From NCBI GenBank assembly GCA_029844215.1, contig CM056732.1:56343007-56407006 (forward strand): 64,000 bases of DNA, given 5' to 3'. The notes below the pieces were generated by a model. That model saw nothing but the letters and a program-made list of their open reading frames with translations. It ran no database searches and had not been told where the DNA came from. Every line of letters begins with the position of its first letter. Position 1 is the first letter of the stretch. Source of the DNA: Przewalskia tangutica. Its lineage: Eukaryota > Streptophyta > Magnoliopsida > Solanales > Solanaceae. The position numbers were made by a program, and so were the translations under genes. Below are positions 10,446 through 20,818 of this stretch, piece by piece.

Positions 10446-12368
10446 CCCCCCCTTTGTGAAGACTTCTTCATCCTAAAATCTTTCTAAGTCTTGAAAGCCC
10501 TCTCTTCCCCCCCTTAGTGTAGTGTTCTCGTCCAAGAACACACCCCTCCCCCTTTGTGAGGCCCCTTGGCCGAGAGTCCCCTCCCCTTGGCAGAGTACCC
10601 CCTCATAGTGGGGTTGGCCGAGGGGTATACACCCCCCCCCTTGTGGTGTTGTCTCGTATATATACCCCCTCTTGGTAGAAATACTCTCAAAAGTATTGTT
10701 ATTATACCCAAATTACCTTAGCCATATACCTTGTAGTATTCCAAAGATACCTCTATACGTAGAGCCCGGAAATACTACCGTATGTCCTTTTTGTCTCAAA
10801 CCGAAACCCTAAGGAAAATCTCCATAGTTGGTTGGAGTATTAAGAAGAAGTTGCGTAGAACTTCTAAGGGTTGTTTGGAGCGGGTTGGAGCACCCGGAGT
10901 AGGAGCTAAACGTTGCTATGGACCGACATTTATGCTTGGATAATTATGGGCTTATCGAGGTAAATATCTTGTCTCCCTATTGTAAATGAGTTACATACTA
11001 TTGATGAATAAGTATAAGTATATACAAGGAAAGTATATAAGAAGGGAATTGAATCAGACTTACATGGGATCAGTATTCTGATGAACTTGTGAAGTTTGAC
11101 GGTAGGGAAGAGGTCACCAAATCTCCGTAGAATCTTGTATCTAGATTTATTCTACCGAGTAGTCTAGACTTTGATAGACTGTATAACCTTTATAGGTTGA
11201 ATGTTCTGCGAGTAGCATGTTCTACTTGAGAGGTGGACAAGGCTAGCCGGGTTATAGCCGTGGAGCGATTTGCTAATAGTCGATAATCGTCGCGAGGTAT
11301 GTGATTCTTCCTATCCTCTTGAGCATGATATTTTAAATGAATATATATATAGTACGGTAGACGTACGTGTGTTAACTGAATAATAATTACGGCAATGTCT
11401 TCGGACTTAAGCCTGAATAATAACTACGGCAATGTCTTTTGACTTAAGCCTGAATAATAAGAATCTGAAGTATTTCAGAAGAATTAAGTAACCTTTTTGA
11501 AAGAAGAGTAACACTTGGTTTTAAAAGCTTAAGAGTTATACTAGCTTTATGGGAAGTTAGGTATAACGGCTTAAGAGTAGTAAAAGGAATGGTTTACTGA
11601 TTTTATAAGTTAAGAGACTTGACTTAATTAACTTAATATGAATTTTGTGTGAAACCTCATTCGTGAGAAATGAGTAATTGGTCTTTAAAAGCAATAATGT
11701 TTTACTGATTTCGGAAATCAGAATAAGTATCGAACAAACCACAGCAGCGCTAATAAAGGGAAATGTTTTGACTAATAAAGTATTATTAAAACCAGTAGAA
11801 ACTTCCATCTGCATAGAAACTAAGATGAGACAAAATGATATTACATTTCCTAGATCATGGCTGCTGTAATAAGATTGTTATGAACAAGAATAACCTACTC
11901 ACACATAAGGCATATGTTTCTCAAACTGTTTTAAAGGATTAAAACTATGAACTATGAAAACCTTTCGAAAAATGAGAAACTTGAGTATTTGAAATTAGGC
12001 AAACTTGAACGTTTGGAAAAGAATGTTGTTACTTGATTCTACAAAGAGAAGTATTTGATTTACTTTAAAAAGATAGTCACTCTATTTTATACTACGGGTA
12101 TTGTGTGACTTTTGTGAAAGAAACAGATCTCTTAAAGAGTTAATGTATAAAGTACCTTGTGTGTATAACTTGATTGTGTTGGTTTGTGTTAGCCTTGTAA
12201 TACTTTCTTGTTGATTTGATAAGTAAACATGATAGGATGCTACGTGTGTTAGTATCTTGTGATGTTAGTGTAAAGGGGTTTCCCCTCGATTGCGCTTAAA
12301 TTGTTTAACTATCAGCCGATATGTTGGTATTGTACCACTCACCTTGACTTGTTTCCGGAGGTTAAGCT

Positions 12369-12640
12369 GCCCTCCGATGCGGGGTAGACTCAGGCGGGTC
12401 TGTGTGACCTATGATTCGAGAATACCTCATGCGGGTCCCGGGGGCCTATGCGGAGCTACGAGAGTTCCAGGTTAGTGTGCGGCCTTTATGGTCATGCGGT
12501 CTATGTGGCCATGCGGATCGCGAGTCAGCGGATCGGGAGTAGCTACCCTCGATGCGGGGTTATACCTCATGCGGGCCTATGAGTTTGGCCTACGCGAGTC
12601 GCGGAGAGTTCGTGGCTAGACGCGCATTAGATCTGCGGCG
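12369..12640 (+). repeat. GC-rich degenerate repeat in A-type 5' LTR
   Basis: Degenerate units around 'gaatacctcatgcgggtc' and 'ttatacctcatgcgggcc'. The 3' LTR counterpart is 37200-37460, which carries many one-base losses relative to this copy. Confidence 0.7.
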
Positions 12641-14035
12641 AGTGGCGGCTTTGATCATGTGACGGTGCAGACAGATCTCATGATACGATTTATGACCTTG
12701 TTGGTACTGTGGGTTTTAGTAGTCGGCTATGCCTTCGCATTTACCTCATGCGGTTTTATTAGGACACAGGTGGGACCTGGTGTTCATGTGTATTCCTTGA
12801 TGCTTTTATATCATAGACTGCCGGCAGTGAGGAAGGTATTCCACGGGCATGATTGATGTTGTGGGCGTGAGACCCATAGTTATATTTGAGTGATGACTTG
12901 AGGGCGTGAGTCCCTGACTTGACATGACTGCTTATTTATTGTGAACTGTAGTTTGGTTATCATACATGTCTCCTGCTTTACATAGACTACTATGATTTCA
13001 TTTACAGTATTTTTCAGTTTCACATACTTGGTACCTGTTGTACTGACCTCCTTCGGGGGGCTGCGTTCATGCCGCAGGTAAAGGTACACCAGTCGTTGAT
13101 CCTCGCTCTTAGGGTCACAATTCAGCTCTTGGGAAGCTCCGTTTCTCCGGAGGCTTATCAGTGGTATAGTCCCCTGTCGTTGTAGGTACTTACATTCAGG
13201 GGTATGGCGGGGCCCTGTCCCGCCATTGTTGTCGTATCATTCTTAGAGGTCTGTAGTACTGTTGTGGGCAGAGTTGTAAAAAGGATGTAACTGTTCGGTT
13301 TTAAATTGATTTATATATATGCCGAAAGGCAAGTTTTCTCAGACATCGTTTACTTCATAATATTTTCATGTCTTGTTTTATGTTCCGATTACTGCGATGT
13401 TGTATCACTAGGGTGCCCGGTAAGGCACGCTTGTCACGACCGTTAGGGCGTGGATCGTGCCTTACCCGCACCCAAGTAGTCATACATCGAGAGAACAATC
13501 GGAATATAAAACAAGACATGCAACATGATATAACTAGAACATTTTATCTCAAGAAAAGGTTGCCTTTCGGCATATATACATAAACCAAGTTTTGCGATTA
13601 CATCCCAACCTGCATACATGACTCTGCACTCTGGAAAATAACAACTATGGCGGGACGGGGCCATACCGATCAGTATAAACTATCTACAACAGGAGATCAT
13701 ACCAAAAGTAGAGCCTCGGAGAGAGTGGAGCTCTGACACCAACGTAGAGATCCTAAGGATGTGGATCTAGTACCGCTTCCTCTGAACTGCGGCATGAACG
13801 CAGCCCCGGCGAGGTCGACAACAGTACCAAGTATGTGAAACTATAAAGTACTTTAAATGAAATCAAAGTATTCAAAACCTTTTCACAAATACATTCGGTT
13901 CAATTGCACATAGTACACATCACAACAATAACAGTAATAGGAAAACTGTAACAGGTCTAGTCTAGGCTGCGAATGATCGAAGCAAGGCCAACCGCCCATA
14001 GTATCATTCTGCGTGCCTAGTCCTGACTTCCGTAG

Positions 14036-14270
14036 TCCGCATAGGTCACACACAGACTGCGTGAGGTATTCCCGCGTCGGGGTAGCTAGCCCTGCATTCT
14101 CCCGGACTTCCGCACCGCGTAGCCTCAAAAGACCGCGTAGTCCCGTGGACCGCATGGCATCCCGCGTCGGGCTAAGCACCGGAATGATCAATCCGGAGCA
14201 TACCGCACTCGCGTAGTCTCATAGACCGCATAGGCCGTATAGACCGCGTCGGTGGCAAGCCACCGGTATA
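14036..14270 (-). repeat. GC-rich tandem repeat in D-type 3' LTR
   Basis: Units around 'ccgcgtgaggtattcccgcg' and 'accgcatag...', matching 30618-30850 in D's other LTR. Confidence 0.65.
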
Positions 14271-14351
14271 CTAAGTCGAGGGTAGGTGATACAATAGCGA
14301 TAACGGACTTACCGGTTAGCAACGTAAGCCGCAGAAGAATGACCCCCTTTC

Positions 14352-14356
14352 ACAAC
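14352..14356. other. Target-site duplication of element C, left copy
   Basis: 'acaac', repeated at 23658-23662 directly after the 3' LTR. The empty site 'tttcacaacattacaag' is seen in D's other LTR around 30931-30947. Confidence 0.92.
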
Positions 14357-14685
14357 CGTTATACCCGTAGTTGCAAGGTATGTATGTGAGGGCGTGCGTG
14401 CAGTGTACGGCAGAAATTTTGAAAAGAAAGAAAGATGTGAGTTTTCGACGGAAAAGTTTCCGGTTTTTTGTGAAGGAAAAGGTTCGTTAATGGGAATTGG
14501 ATTCCCGGATTTGGTATTCGGACTTCCTGGAATATTAGAGAATTATGGAATTTTATTTTCGGAAATGGTCACGTGGGGCCCACGGGAGAAATTTACGGTT
14601 TTGTGGGGCCCGCTTTGTTTTTGAGATTTCCGGTAAATTGGATATTTTCGGAAGATGAAATATTCTGGGCGAATCGGGGGGGCGA

Positions 14686-14691
14686 CACGTG
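14686..14691. promoter_or_regulatory. G-box in C-type LTR
   Basis: CACGTG inside 'ggcgacacgtgtcaccccca'. It lies about 365 bases upstream of the TATA box, further than in B-type LTRs because A-like sequence lies between them. Confidence 0.5.
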
Positions 14692-15056
14692 TCACCCCCA
14701 TGTGGCACCCTTGGCCGATTTTGCATTTGGGCACAACACCCGGTTAGAGTCGTTTTTTTGACGAAACGTTTTGCGTAGCTTGCGAAGGGAAAATTCCGGC
14801 TATGTCGTTTAGTATTTTTGCGAATTTTTCCGAGTGACGGAACGTTTTGGACCAACGAGAGGGCAACACTTGGCACCCTCTCGTTGGTGGATTCAAGTCG
14901 GCTAGTATGAATGAATGGGCAAGTGGAGGAAGATATTTGTGTAGATATTTGTGAGGGTTTTGTGGAGTAGGGTTAGGGTGCACTTGGCTTGATCTTGGCC
15001 TTACACTTGTGTAGCACTTGGCTAGATCTTGGCCATTGGTTGGCCTTTGGCTTTGC

Positions 15057-15064
15057 TATAAATA
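15057..15064 (+). promoter_or_regulatory. TATA box of C-type 5' LTR
   Basis: TATAAATA after 'ttggcctttggctttgc'. This promoter is intact and directly upstream of element C's own internal region. Confidence 0.65.
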
Positions 15065-17039
15065 CCCCTCCCTTGTGAAGACTTATTCATTCACTCCTCA
15101 CTTTGTCCAAGTCTTGAAAAACCCCTCCCCTCTTCTTGTTGTTCTCGGCCTGAGCCTCTACCCCTCCTTGAGTTACCTTGGCCGAGCCACCCTCCCCCTT
15201 TGTGGTGCCTTGGCGTAGGGTACCCCACTGCTAGTTGTTTTCGTATAATACCCTTGTTGTGGTATAGAAATACTCCCTAGTATTGTTATAATGCCCAAAA
15301 TACCTTAGCCTTGTACCTTGTAGTATTCCAAAGATACCTCTTTACGTAGAGTCCTAAATACTACCTTTTGTCCTTTAGTCTCAACCGAAACCCTAAGGAA
15401 ATCTTCATCGTTGGTTGAAGTATGTGAGTAGAAGTTGGTTAGAACTTCTAAGGGTTGTTTGGAGTGGTTTGGAGCGCACGGAGTGGAGCTAAACCTTGCT
15501 CAGGAGCGACATTAAACTCGGATAATTTTGGGCTTATCGAGGTAAACACTACTGTCCTTCTATTGTAATTGGAAATTACATGTTTGAATATATAGTTGAA
15601 GAATACTATATATAGAACTATACTTAATCTTGTGGCATGTCTTTTGACTTAAGCTGAAGAATTAAGAACAATCGAATCAGAATTACTGAGACTTGTGTAG
15701 TATTCTTGTGTAGTAGAATTGTACACGTCCGGTTAGGCGTGTGAAACCCCCCCCCTGGTTGGCTTGGTAGCCGGCCTCAATAGAGGAGGAGATTTACGCT
15801 GTGGCGGGGGGGGGAGATGCTGCCGAATTTTCTGTAGAATATTCTACGTTGTGGTCTAGATGATAATAGGCGCCTTGTGGCCTTATAGGTTGAAGTACCT
15901 ACGTGTGGCGCGATTTACTTGGCTTGAGGAGTAGCCGACTGTTTGGAGCGTTTTGCTATTAGTCGATACTCGTCGCGAGGTATGTGAACCTCTTCCTATC
16001 TCTTCTAGCATGATATGTGTGTAACTATGTAGTACGGTAGACGTACATGTGTTTAAAATACTTTGTGGTTTTTAAAAGGGAACTGATGTGAATTATAACT
16101 GGCTTGTTATAATAAAGAACTTGATGTATTTCAAAGATTTATAAATCGTTTTTAAGGAAAGTAACACTTGGTTTTAAAGGTTTTAAAAAGAGTTAGACTA
16201 GCTTTATGGGGAGTTAGGTATAATGTCTTAAGAGAGGTAAAGAAAATAGTTTACTGATGTTAGAAGTTAAGAGACTTGATCTTTTGAGATAAGAGACTTA
16301 ACTTATTTGTTTTAATGTGGATGTTTGTGTGAAACCTCATTCGTGAGTAATGAGTACTTGGTTTTATGTTTCTTGATTTGGAAATCGTAATGTGTATCGG
16401 CTGACCAACCGCAGGCGTTAATAAAGGAAAATGTATTGAATAATGATGTATTGTATTAAAACCGGTAGAAACCTCCATCCGCATAGAAACTAAGATGAGA
16501 CAAAATGATATACATTTTCTAGATCATGGCTGCTGTAATAAGAATGTTGTAAACAAGAATAACCTACTCAATTGTTCAAAAAAGGAAATCAAGTGATTAA
16601 GTTTATGAACTATGAAACCATTTGAAAATGAGAAACTTGAGTAATTGAAACTAGGCAAACCGAACTTAGGAAAGGAATGTTGTTACTTGATTTTGAAAGG
16701 GAATGTGGGTTGGTCATTCTAATACTACGGTATCGGGTGACTTTTATAAAAGTAATGGATCTCTTTTAAAAAGGACTTAACGATGTAGTACTTTGGGGTT
16801 AAAAACCCGACTTTGGCATAAAATGAAAGTACCTTGAGTTGTGTGAAACTTGCCTATGCTTGTTGTTGTGAAACTTGCCTACGCTTGTGATGATAGCCTT
16901 TGTTGTGCAAGTGTGGTATTTCTGTGTTACCGCGTCTCTCGATAGAGGGCCGGTTGACTTGTTGAGAACTTACTTGGACGTGCTGGCAGTGATGGAGAAT
17001 TCCACGGGTATGTTTCCATTTTGATTACTGTCTTATTGT

Positions 17040-17330
17040 TGATGTCACATGGACGTGTCTACACCGAGGCGATATTCGGGCATGTGGCCACGCGGCGGGT
17101 TGATTACGATATATGGTTATTTACATTCCATGGGCGTGTCTACACCGATGTTGTATTCCGGGGCATGTGGCCGTGCGGCGGGGTTGACTACCTAGTATAT
17201 TGTTGTTGAGGTTACATGGGCATGTCTACACCGTCTTTGTATTCGGCATGTGGCCACGCGGCCTTATTATTGTTGCATCATGGACACGTCTACACCGTCT
17301 TTGTATTCAGGGCATGTGGCCATGATGCGA
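17040..17330 (+). repeat. Tandem repeat specific to C-type LTR, 4 copies
   Basis: Units of about 65-85 bp around 'gtctacaccgatgttgtatt' and 'gcatgtggccacgcgg'. The 3' LTR counterpart is 22790-23070. The unit is unlike that of the A, B and D LTRs although it lies at the same LTR position. Confidence 0.85.
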
Positions 17331-17935
17331 ACATGATGGATGTGGTGGGCGTGAGACCCATAGTTATATTTAGTGGTGACTTTGAGGCGTGAGTCACGAC
17401 TTGGCCTTTGTTATGTTGTGATCGTAGTTTGGTTATCATACATGTCTCTGCTTTATATAGACTAGTATGATTTCATTTCTGATATTTTCTGATTTCACAT
17501 ACTTGGTACTGTTATCGACCTCCTTGAAGGCTGCGTTCATCTGCGCAGGTAGAAGTACATTGGCTGTCGATCCCCGCTTGTAGGATCACGTTTCAGCGTT
17601 TTTGGAAGCTCCGTTTCGTCGGAGGCTTATCTTTGGTATGTGTTCCCTGAGTTGTAGGTTCTTGTACATTCAGGGGTATGGCGGGGCCCTGTCCCGTCAT
17701 AGTTGTTGTATAAATCTTAAGTGCAGTAATTGTTGTAGGCGTGGTTTGTAAAAGGATAATCGTTGGGTTTATGTATATACACTGAAGGCAACTGTTTGGT
17801 TGGCCTGTTTATTTATGATATCTCTTGTTTCATGATTCATGTTTTATATTCCGCTGATTTTCTCTGATGTTGTATCACTAGGGTGCCCGGGGTAAGGCAC
17901 CAGTGACGGGCCCGGGTTTCGGGGCGTTACAAAAG

Positions 17936-17947
17936 TGGTATCAGAGC
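17936..17947 (+). promoter_or_regulatory. Primer-binding site, initiator-Met tRNA type (element C)
   Basis: TGGTATCAGAGC four bases after the LTR end. It is complementary to the 3' end of plant initiator-Met tRNA, which primes minus-strand DNA synthesis. Confidence 0.92.
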
Positions 17948-18133
17948 AGTTAATCCTCGGAAAGTGTCTACAGACCGTGTCTAGTAGAGTCTTGATTATC
18001 GGTGTGTTGTGCACCACATCTATAATCAGGAGGCTATAGGACATTTAGGATTGGTTTCCATTCTTCTCATTCCGAGATCGTGCCTTAGGCTGTGTTGTAA
18101 GTTGGACCCTCGACGTGTTTCGTTTTTACGATT

Positions 18134-19324
18134 ATGCCTCCGCGAAAAGCAGGCCGGGCGAAGGGCAAGCAGCGGCGAGGCGCTAGTGGGATTCAGAGAG
18201 ATGCGAGCGCGAGCGATCGAGACTGAGTAGTGCTTGACGGCGAGTTTTGCGACGCCGCGGCCAGCGAGTTTAGAGCGCAGCGATGCTGCCGAGACTCTGA
18301 TACTGAGCCTCCATCCCACCGATGCAGGCGGGAGATGGTCACAGAGATGGCCCGATTATTGGCGAGGGTTGTGGCGAATATGAGATAGGGCCGCGATTCG
18401 ATTCAGCTGGCCCAAAGAAGTGCGCGAGGCGAGATTTGAGGCTACGAGATTTCCTTAGTTGTAGCACTTTGAGTTTTACTGGTCGAGGCGGAGGATGATC
18501 GCGAGGAGTTCATCCGTCGATTCTGAGAAGGATCATGCGGGTGATCAAGGCTTCGAGGCGAGTGCGTGACATTTGGTTCGCGTCGGTGCGTGACACCGCA
18601 ATCGATTGGTTTGACTCGTGGGAGCTTTCCGGGAGAGCATGCACTTCCGGCCGCTTGGGATGAGTTTTCGGGCCTTCCGGCACATTTCTTGCCTCACGGA
18701 TGAGGAGGGCTCGGGCGCAGATTTTTGATGTTGAGGCGAGCCGCGTCTGATTCGGGAGTACAATGTGGAGTTCGACTCATCGGCGGTATGTTCCCGCATT
18801 AGTAGCTAGTATGGAGGATCGAGTGCGAGATGTTACGTGGCTCGATGATTACCTAGCGAGAGAGTTGTTGGTGTTTCCCGCCGGGGCATGGACATTGCCA
18901 GCATCTGAGCTCATGCGCGGAGTGCGAGGGCGCGATCGGCAGGTGGACCGCTTTCGTGAGAAGAAGGCGAAGCGGATATTTTGGCGACCGAGGCGGACCG
19001 CCTCAAGGCATACTAGTTTTGTACCTCCGCCATTACAGAGTGGTCCTCCGCAGCCGGGACCGCCAGGATATTCGAGAGCGGTCGTGGCTCCTGTGTTTGA
19101 GATGTTCGGGAGTAGGGGTGTTGGCGGATCGATCACCCTACCTCGGTGTGGTCGATGTGGTAGACCGCATTTCGAAGTGTCGTAGTACGAGGAGCTTGTT
19201 ATTCTGCGGCCGTCGGGGCCATGTGAAGAGAGACTGTGCTTATAAGAGAGGTTCAGCGGACGACTCGGCCGGGATCGATGGTGGTTCATCACCTACGGTT
19301 ATGCGCCTGCAGTGTGCCTATGAT
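18134..19324 (+). pseudogene. Gag of element C, frameshifted
   Basis: Gag would form the particle that packages element RNA. The start (MPPRKAGR at 18134) is the conserved gag start of this family, also seen at 32616, 38457 and, on the minus strand, 29802 and 48923. In successive frames there is the capsid motif 'RYVPALVASMEDRV' (about 18785-18826), a first zinc knuckle 'CGRCGRPHFE' (about 19145-19180) and a second knuckle with 'CGRRGHVKRDC' (about 19205-19240). Frames change several times, so no single ORF covers it. The gaps fall in CHG-rich sequence, so part of the damage may be sequencing error. Confidence 0.82.
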
Positions 19325-19339
19325 TAGAGTGGAGCGGTA

Positions 19340-19830
19340 GCTTCAGGTATATCCTTAACCCTCTAGAGTTTTGGTATGCTGATATGATGATCTCATTATT
19401 ATGTGCTATGTGTGCAAATAGCGTTGTGTTAATTGTGAGTTAGAAAACATGGTTAGTTGGGAGGCTAAGTATGGGGTCATGGTAAGTATGAACCCTAGAC
19501 TGTGTCACGACTGAGACCTTAGGGGTAAGGTCGTCTTGAGTTAAAGATTTATTTTTGACCCTTATCAGGGTAGTAGTATACGTGGGTTTTATTTGTGTGA
19601 TAAGTCCGTGGGTAGTGTGAGATGGAAGTGGTAGCTTTCCTGATGTGAATTAGTAAGATTGTTCCGGATCGGGGAACAAGAGTTTGGCGCCGCTGGGTCG
19701 GGTTGAGGACGTGACGGTCAACCCGTAACCCGGTTTGGGGTAGGGTCAGTTCTGGTGGTCCCGCCAGTGGTAGGTCACGAGGATGCTAGGCCCAAGTTTG
19801 TGTGACCAACGTGAGTTCGTGGACGCGTTC
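19340..19830 (+). other. Conserved filler in element C
   Basis: Non-coding stretch matching 33430-33930, 4190-4640 and the reverse of 47240-47770. Carries GTTCCGGATCGGGGAAC at 19661-19677. In this element nearly all of integrase is missing as well. Confidence 0.65.
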
Positions 19831-20098
19831 GACCGTAAGCGGTTCGTAAAGGCCGGAATGGCCTTAAGGAAGTTTGAGGTTAGTAAGATGACCAAGTTTG
19901 GAGGTAGTGACTCCGCAGATTTTCGAACCAAGTAATGACCGAAGTATGGTACGTCGGGGAGTTCAAGTGTTCGAGAAGGGCACGACGAGTAAGGAAGAAG
20001 AGGACGTGTTATTTCGTGGCTGTCGTGGCGTTGACAACTTGTTAGAGGAACTTTATCGATATCCGTCTTGAGAAGGAACATTCGGGACGAATGTTTCT
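19830..20098 (+). other. Residual 3' coding end and untranslated tail of element C
   Basis: Short remnant near 19880-19920 ('ttagtaagatgaccaagttt') aligns with the post-integrase segment of the other non-autonomous copies. It is followed by the perfect hairpin 20077-20095 next to the polypurine tract. Nothing else recognisable. Confidence 0.6.
20077..20095 (+). other. Conserved hairpin beside the polypurine tract
   Basis: AACATTCG, loop gga, CGAATGTT: a perfect 8-bp stem ending three bases before the polypurine tract. The same structure lies at 34887-34905, 42806-42824 and, inverted, 46188-46206. Confidence 0.85.
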
Positions 20099-20111
20099 AA
20101 GGAGGGGAGAA
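20099..20111 (+). promoter_or_regulatory. Polypurine tract of element C
   Basis: 'aaggaggggagaa' directly before the 3' LTR; primes plus-strand DNA synthesis in LTR retrotransposons. Confidence 0.85.
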
Positions 20112-20810
20112 TGTTATACCCCGTAGTTGCAAGGTATGTATGTGAGGACGCACGCATTTAGAGTACGGCAGAAATTTTGAAAAGAAAGAAAGACGTGAGT
20201 TTTCGTAAAAGTTTCCGTTATTTGTGAATGAAAAGTTTCGTTAATGTGAATTGGATTCCCAGATTTGGTATTCGGACTTCCTGGAATATTAGAGAATTAT
20301 GGAATTTTATTTTCGGAAATGGTCACGTGGGGCCCACGGGAGAAATTTACGGTTTTGTGGGGCCCGCTTTGTTTTTGAGATTTCCGGTAAATTGGATATT
20401 TTCGGAAGATGAAATATTCTGGGCGAATCGGGGGGCGACACGTGTCACCCCCATGTGGCACCCTTGGCCGATTTTACATTTGGGCACAACACCCGGTTAG
20501 AGTCGTTTTTTGACGAAACGTTTTGCGTAGCTTGCGAAGGGAAAATTCCGGCTATGTCGTTTAGTATTTTTGCGAATTTTTCCGAGAGACGGAACGTTTT
20601 GGGCCAACGAGAGGGCAACACTTGGCACCCTCTCGTTGGTGGATGAAAGGCGGTCGGAAGTAGAATGCATGGGCAAGTGGAGGAAGATATTTGTGTAGAT
20701 ATTTGTGAGGGTTTTGTGGAGTAGGGTTAGGGTGCACTTGGCTTGATCTTGGCCTTACACTTGTGTAGCACTTGGCTAGATCTTGGCCATTGGTTGGCCT
20801 TTGGCTTTGC

Positions 20811-20818
20811 TATAAATA
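20811..20818 (+). promoter_or_regulatory. TATA box of C-type 3' LTR
   Basis: TATAAATA. Transcripts from this LTR would read rightward across D's 3' LTR and then antisense through D's pol. Confidence 0.6.

Larger units (their letters stand above)
10032..13431 (+). repeat. A-type LTR, 5' copy (main part)
   Basis: Starts TGTTATACCCCGTATTTCC. The G-box position has 'gacatgtgtc', one base off. TATA box at 10438-10445. The conserved 'ggcttatcgaggtaaat' block is near 10949 and 'cgcgaggtatgtgattcttcc' near 11291. The middle is AT-rich with a repeated 'tacggcaatgtctt' motif (11391 and 11426). The GC-rich tandem repeat is at 12369-12640 and the conserved 3' block at 13010-13431. The LTR breaks at 'gtaaggcac' where element D entered; the missing end is at 32385-32410. 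It matches the 3' copy (34922-38255) closely, with differences mostly at CHG sites and homopolymers. Confidence 0.88.
13432..14356 (-). repeat. D-type LTR, 3' copy, distal part
   Basis: Terminal part of D's 3' LTR in minus sense: LTR end TGTCACGACC at 13432, conserved GC-rich end block (13432-13850) and tandem repeat 14036-14270. Interrupted after 14356 by element C and resumes at 23663. The uninterrupted counterpart is 30008-30935. Confidence 0.88.
14357..17931 (+). repeat. C-type LTR, 5' copy (3,575 bp)
   Basis: Starts cGTTATACCCGTAG (first T altered) and ends GGGGCGTTACA. The first 370 bases are B-like, with the G-box at 14686-14691. From 'gggcacaacacccggttag' (14727) the sequence is A-like, so the LTR is a mosaic. 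TATA box at 15057-15064. Conserved blocks are 'ggcttatcgaggtaaac' near 15530 and 'cgcgaggtatgtgaacctc' near 15973. A homopolymer-rich segment follows (15745-15815). The type-specific tandem repeat is at 17040-17330 and the conserved 3' block at 17490-17931. Confidence 0.92.

Noticed and set aside
11557..11869. Short ORFs repeated identically at 36394-36706
   Set aside because: Identical only because both lie in the two LTRs of element A.
17936..17960. Possible tRNA gene at the TGGTATCAGAGC motif
   Set aside because: Only the primer-binding complement of a tRNA end; no cloverleaf or promoter boxes.
18763..19185. 140-codon ORF as a host gene
   Set aside because: Contains the gag capsid motif and zinc knuckle in the same place as in elements A, D and E.
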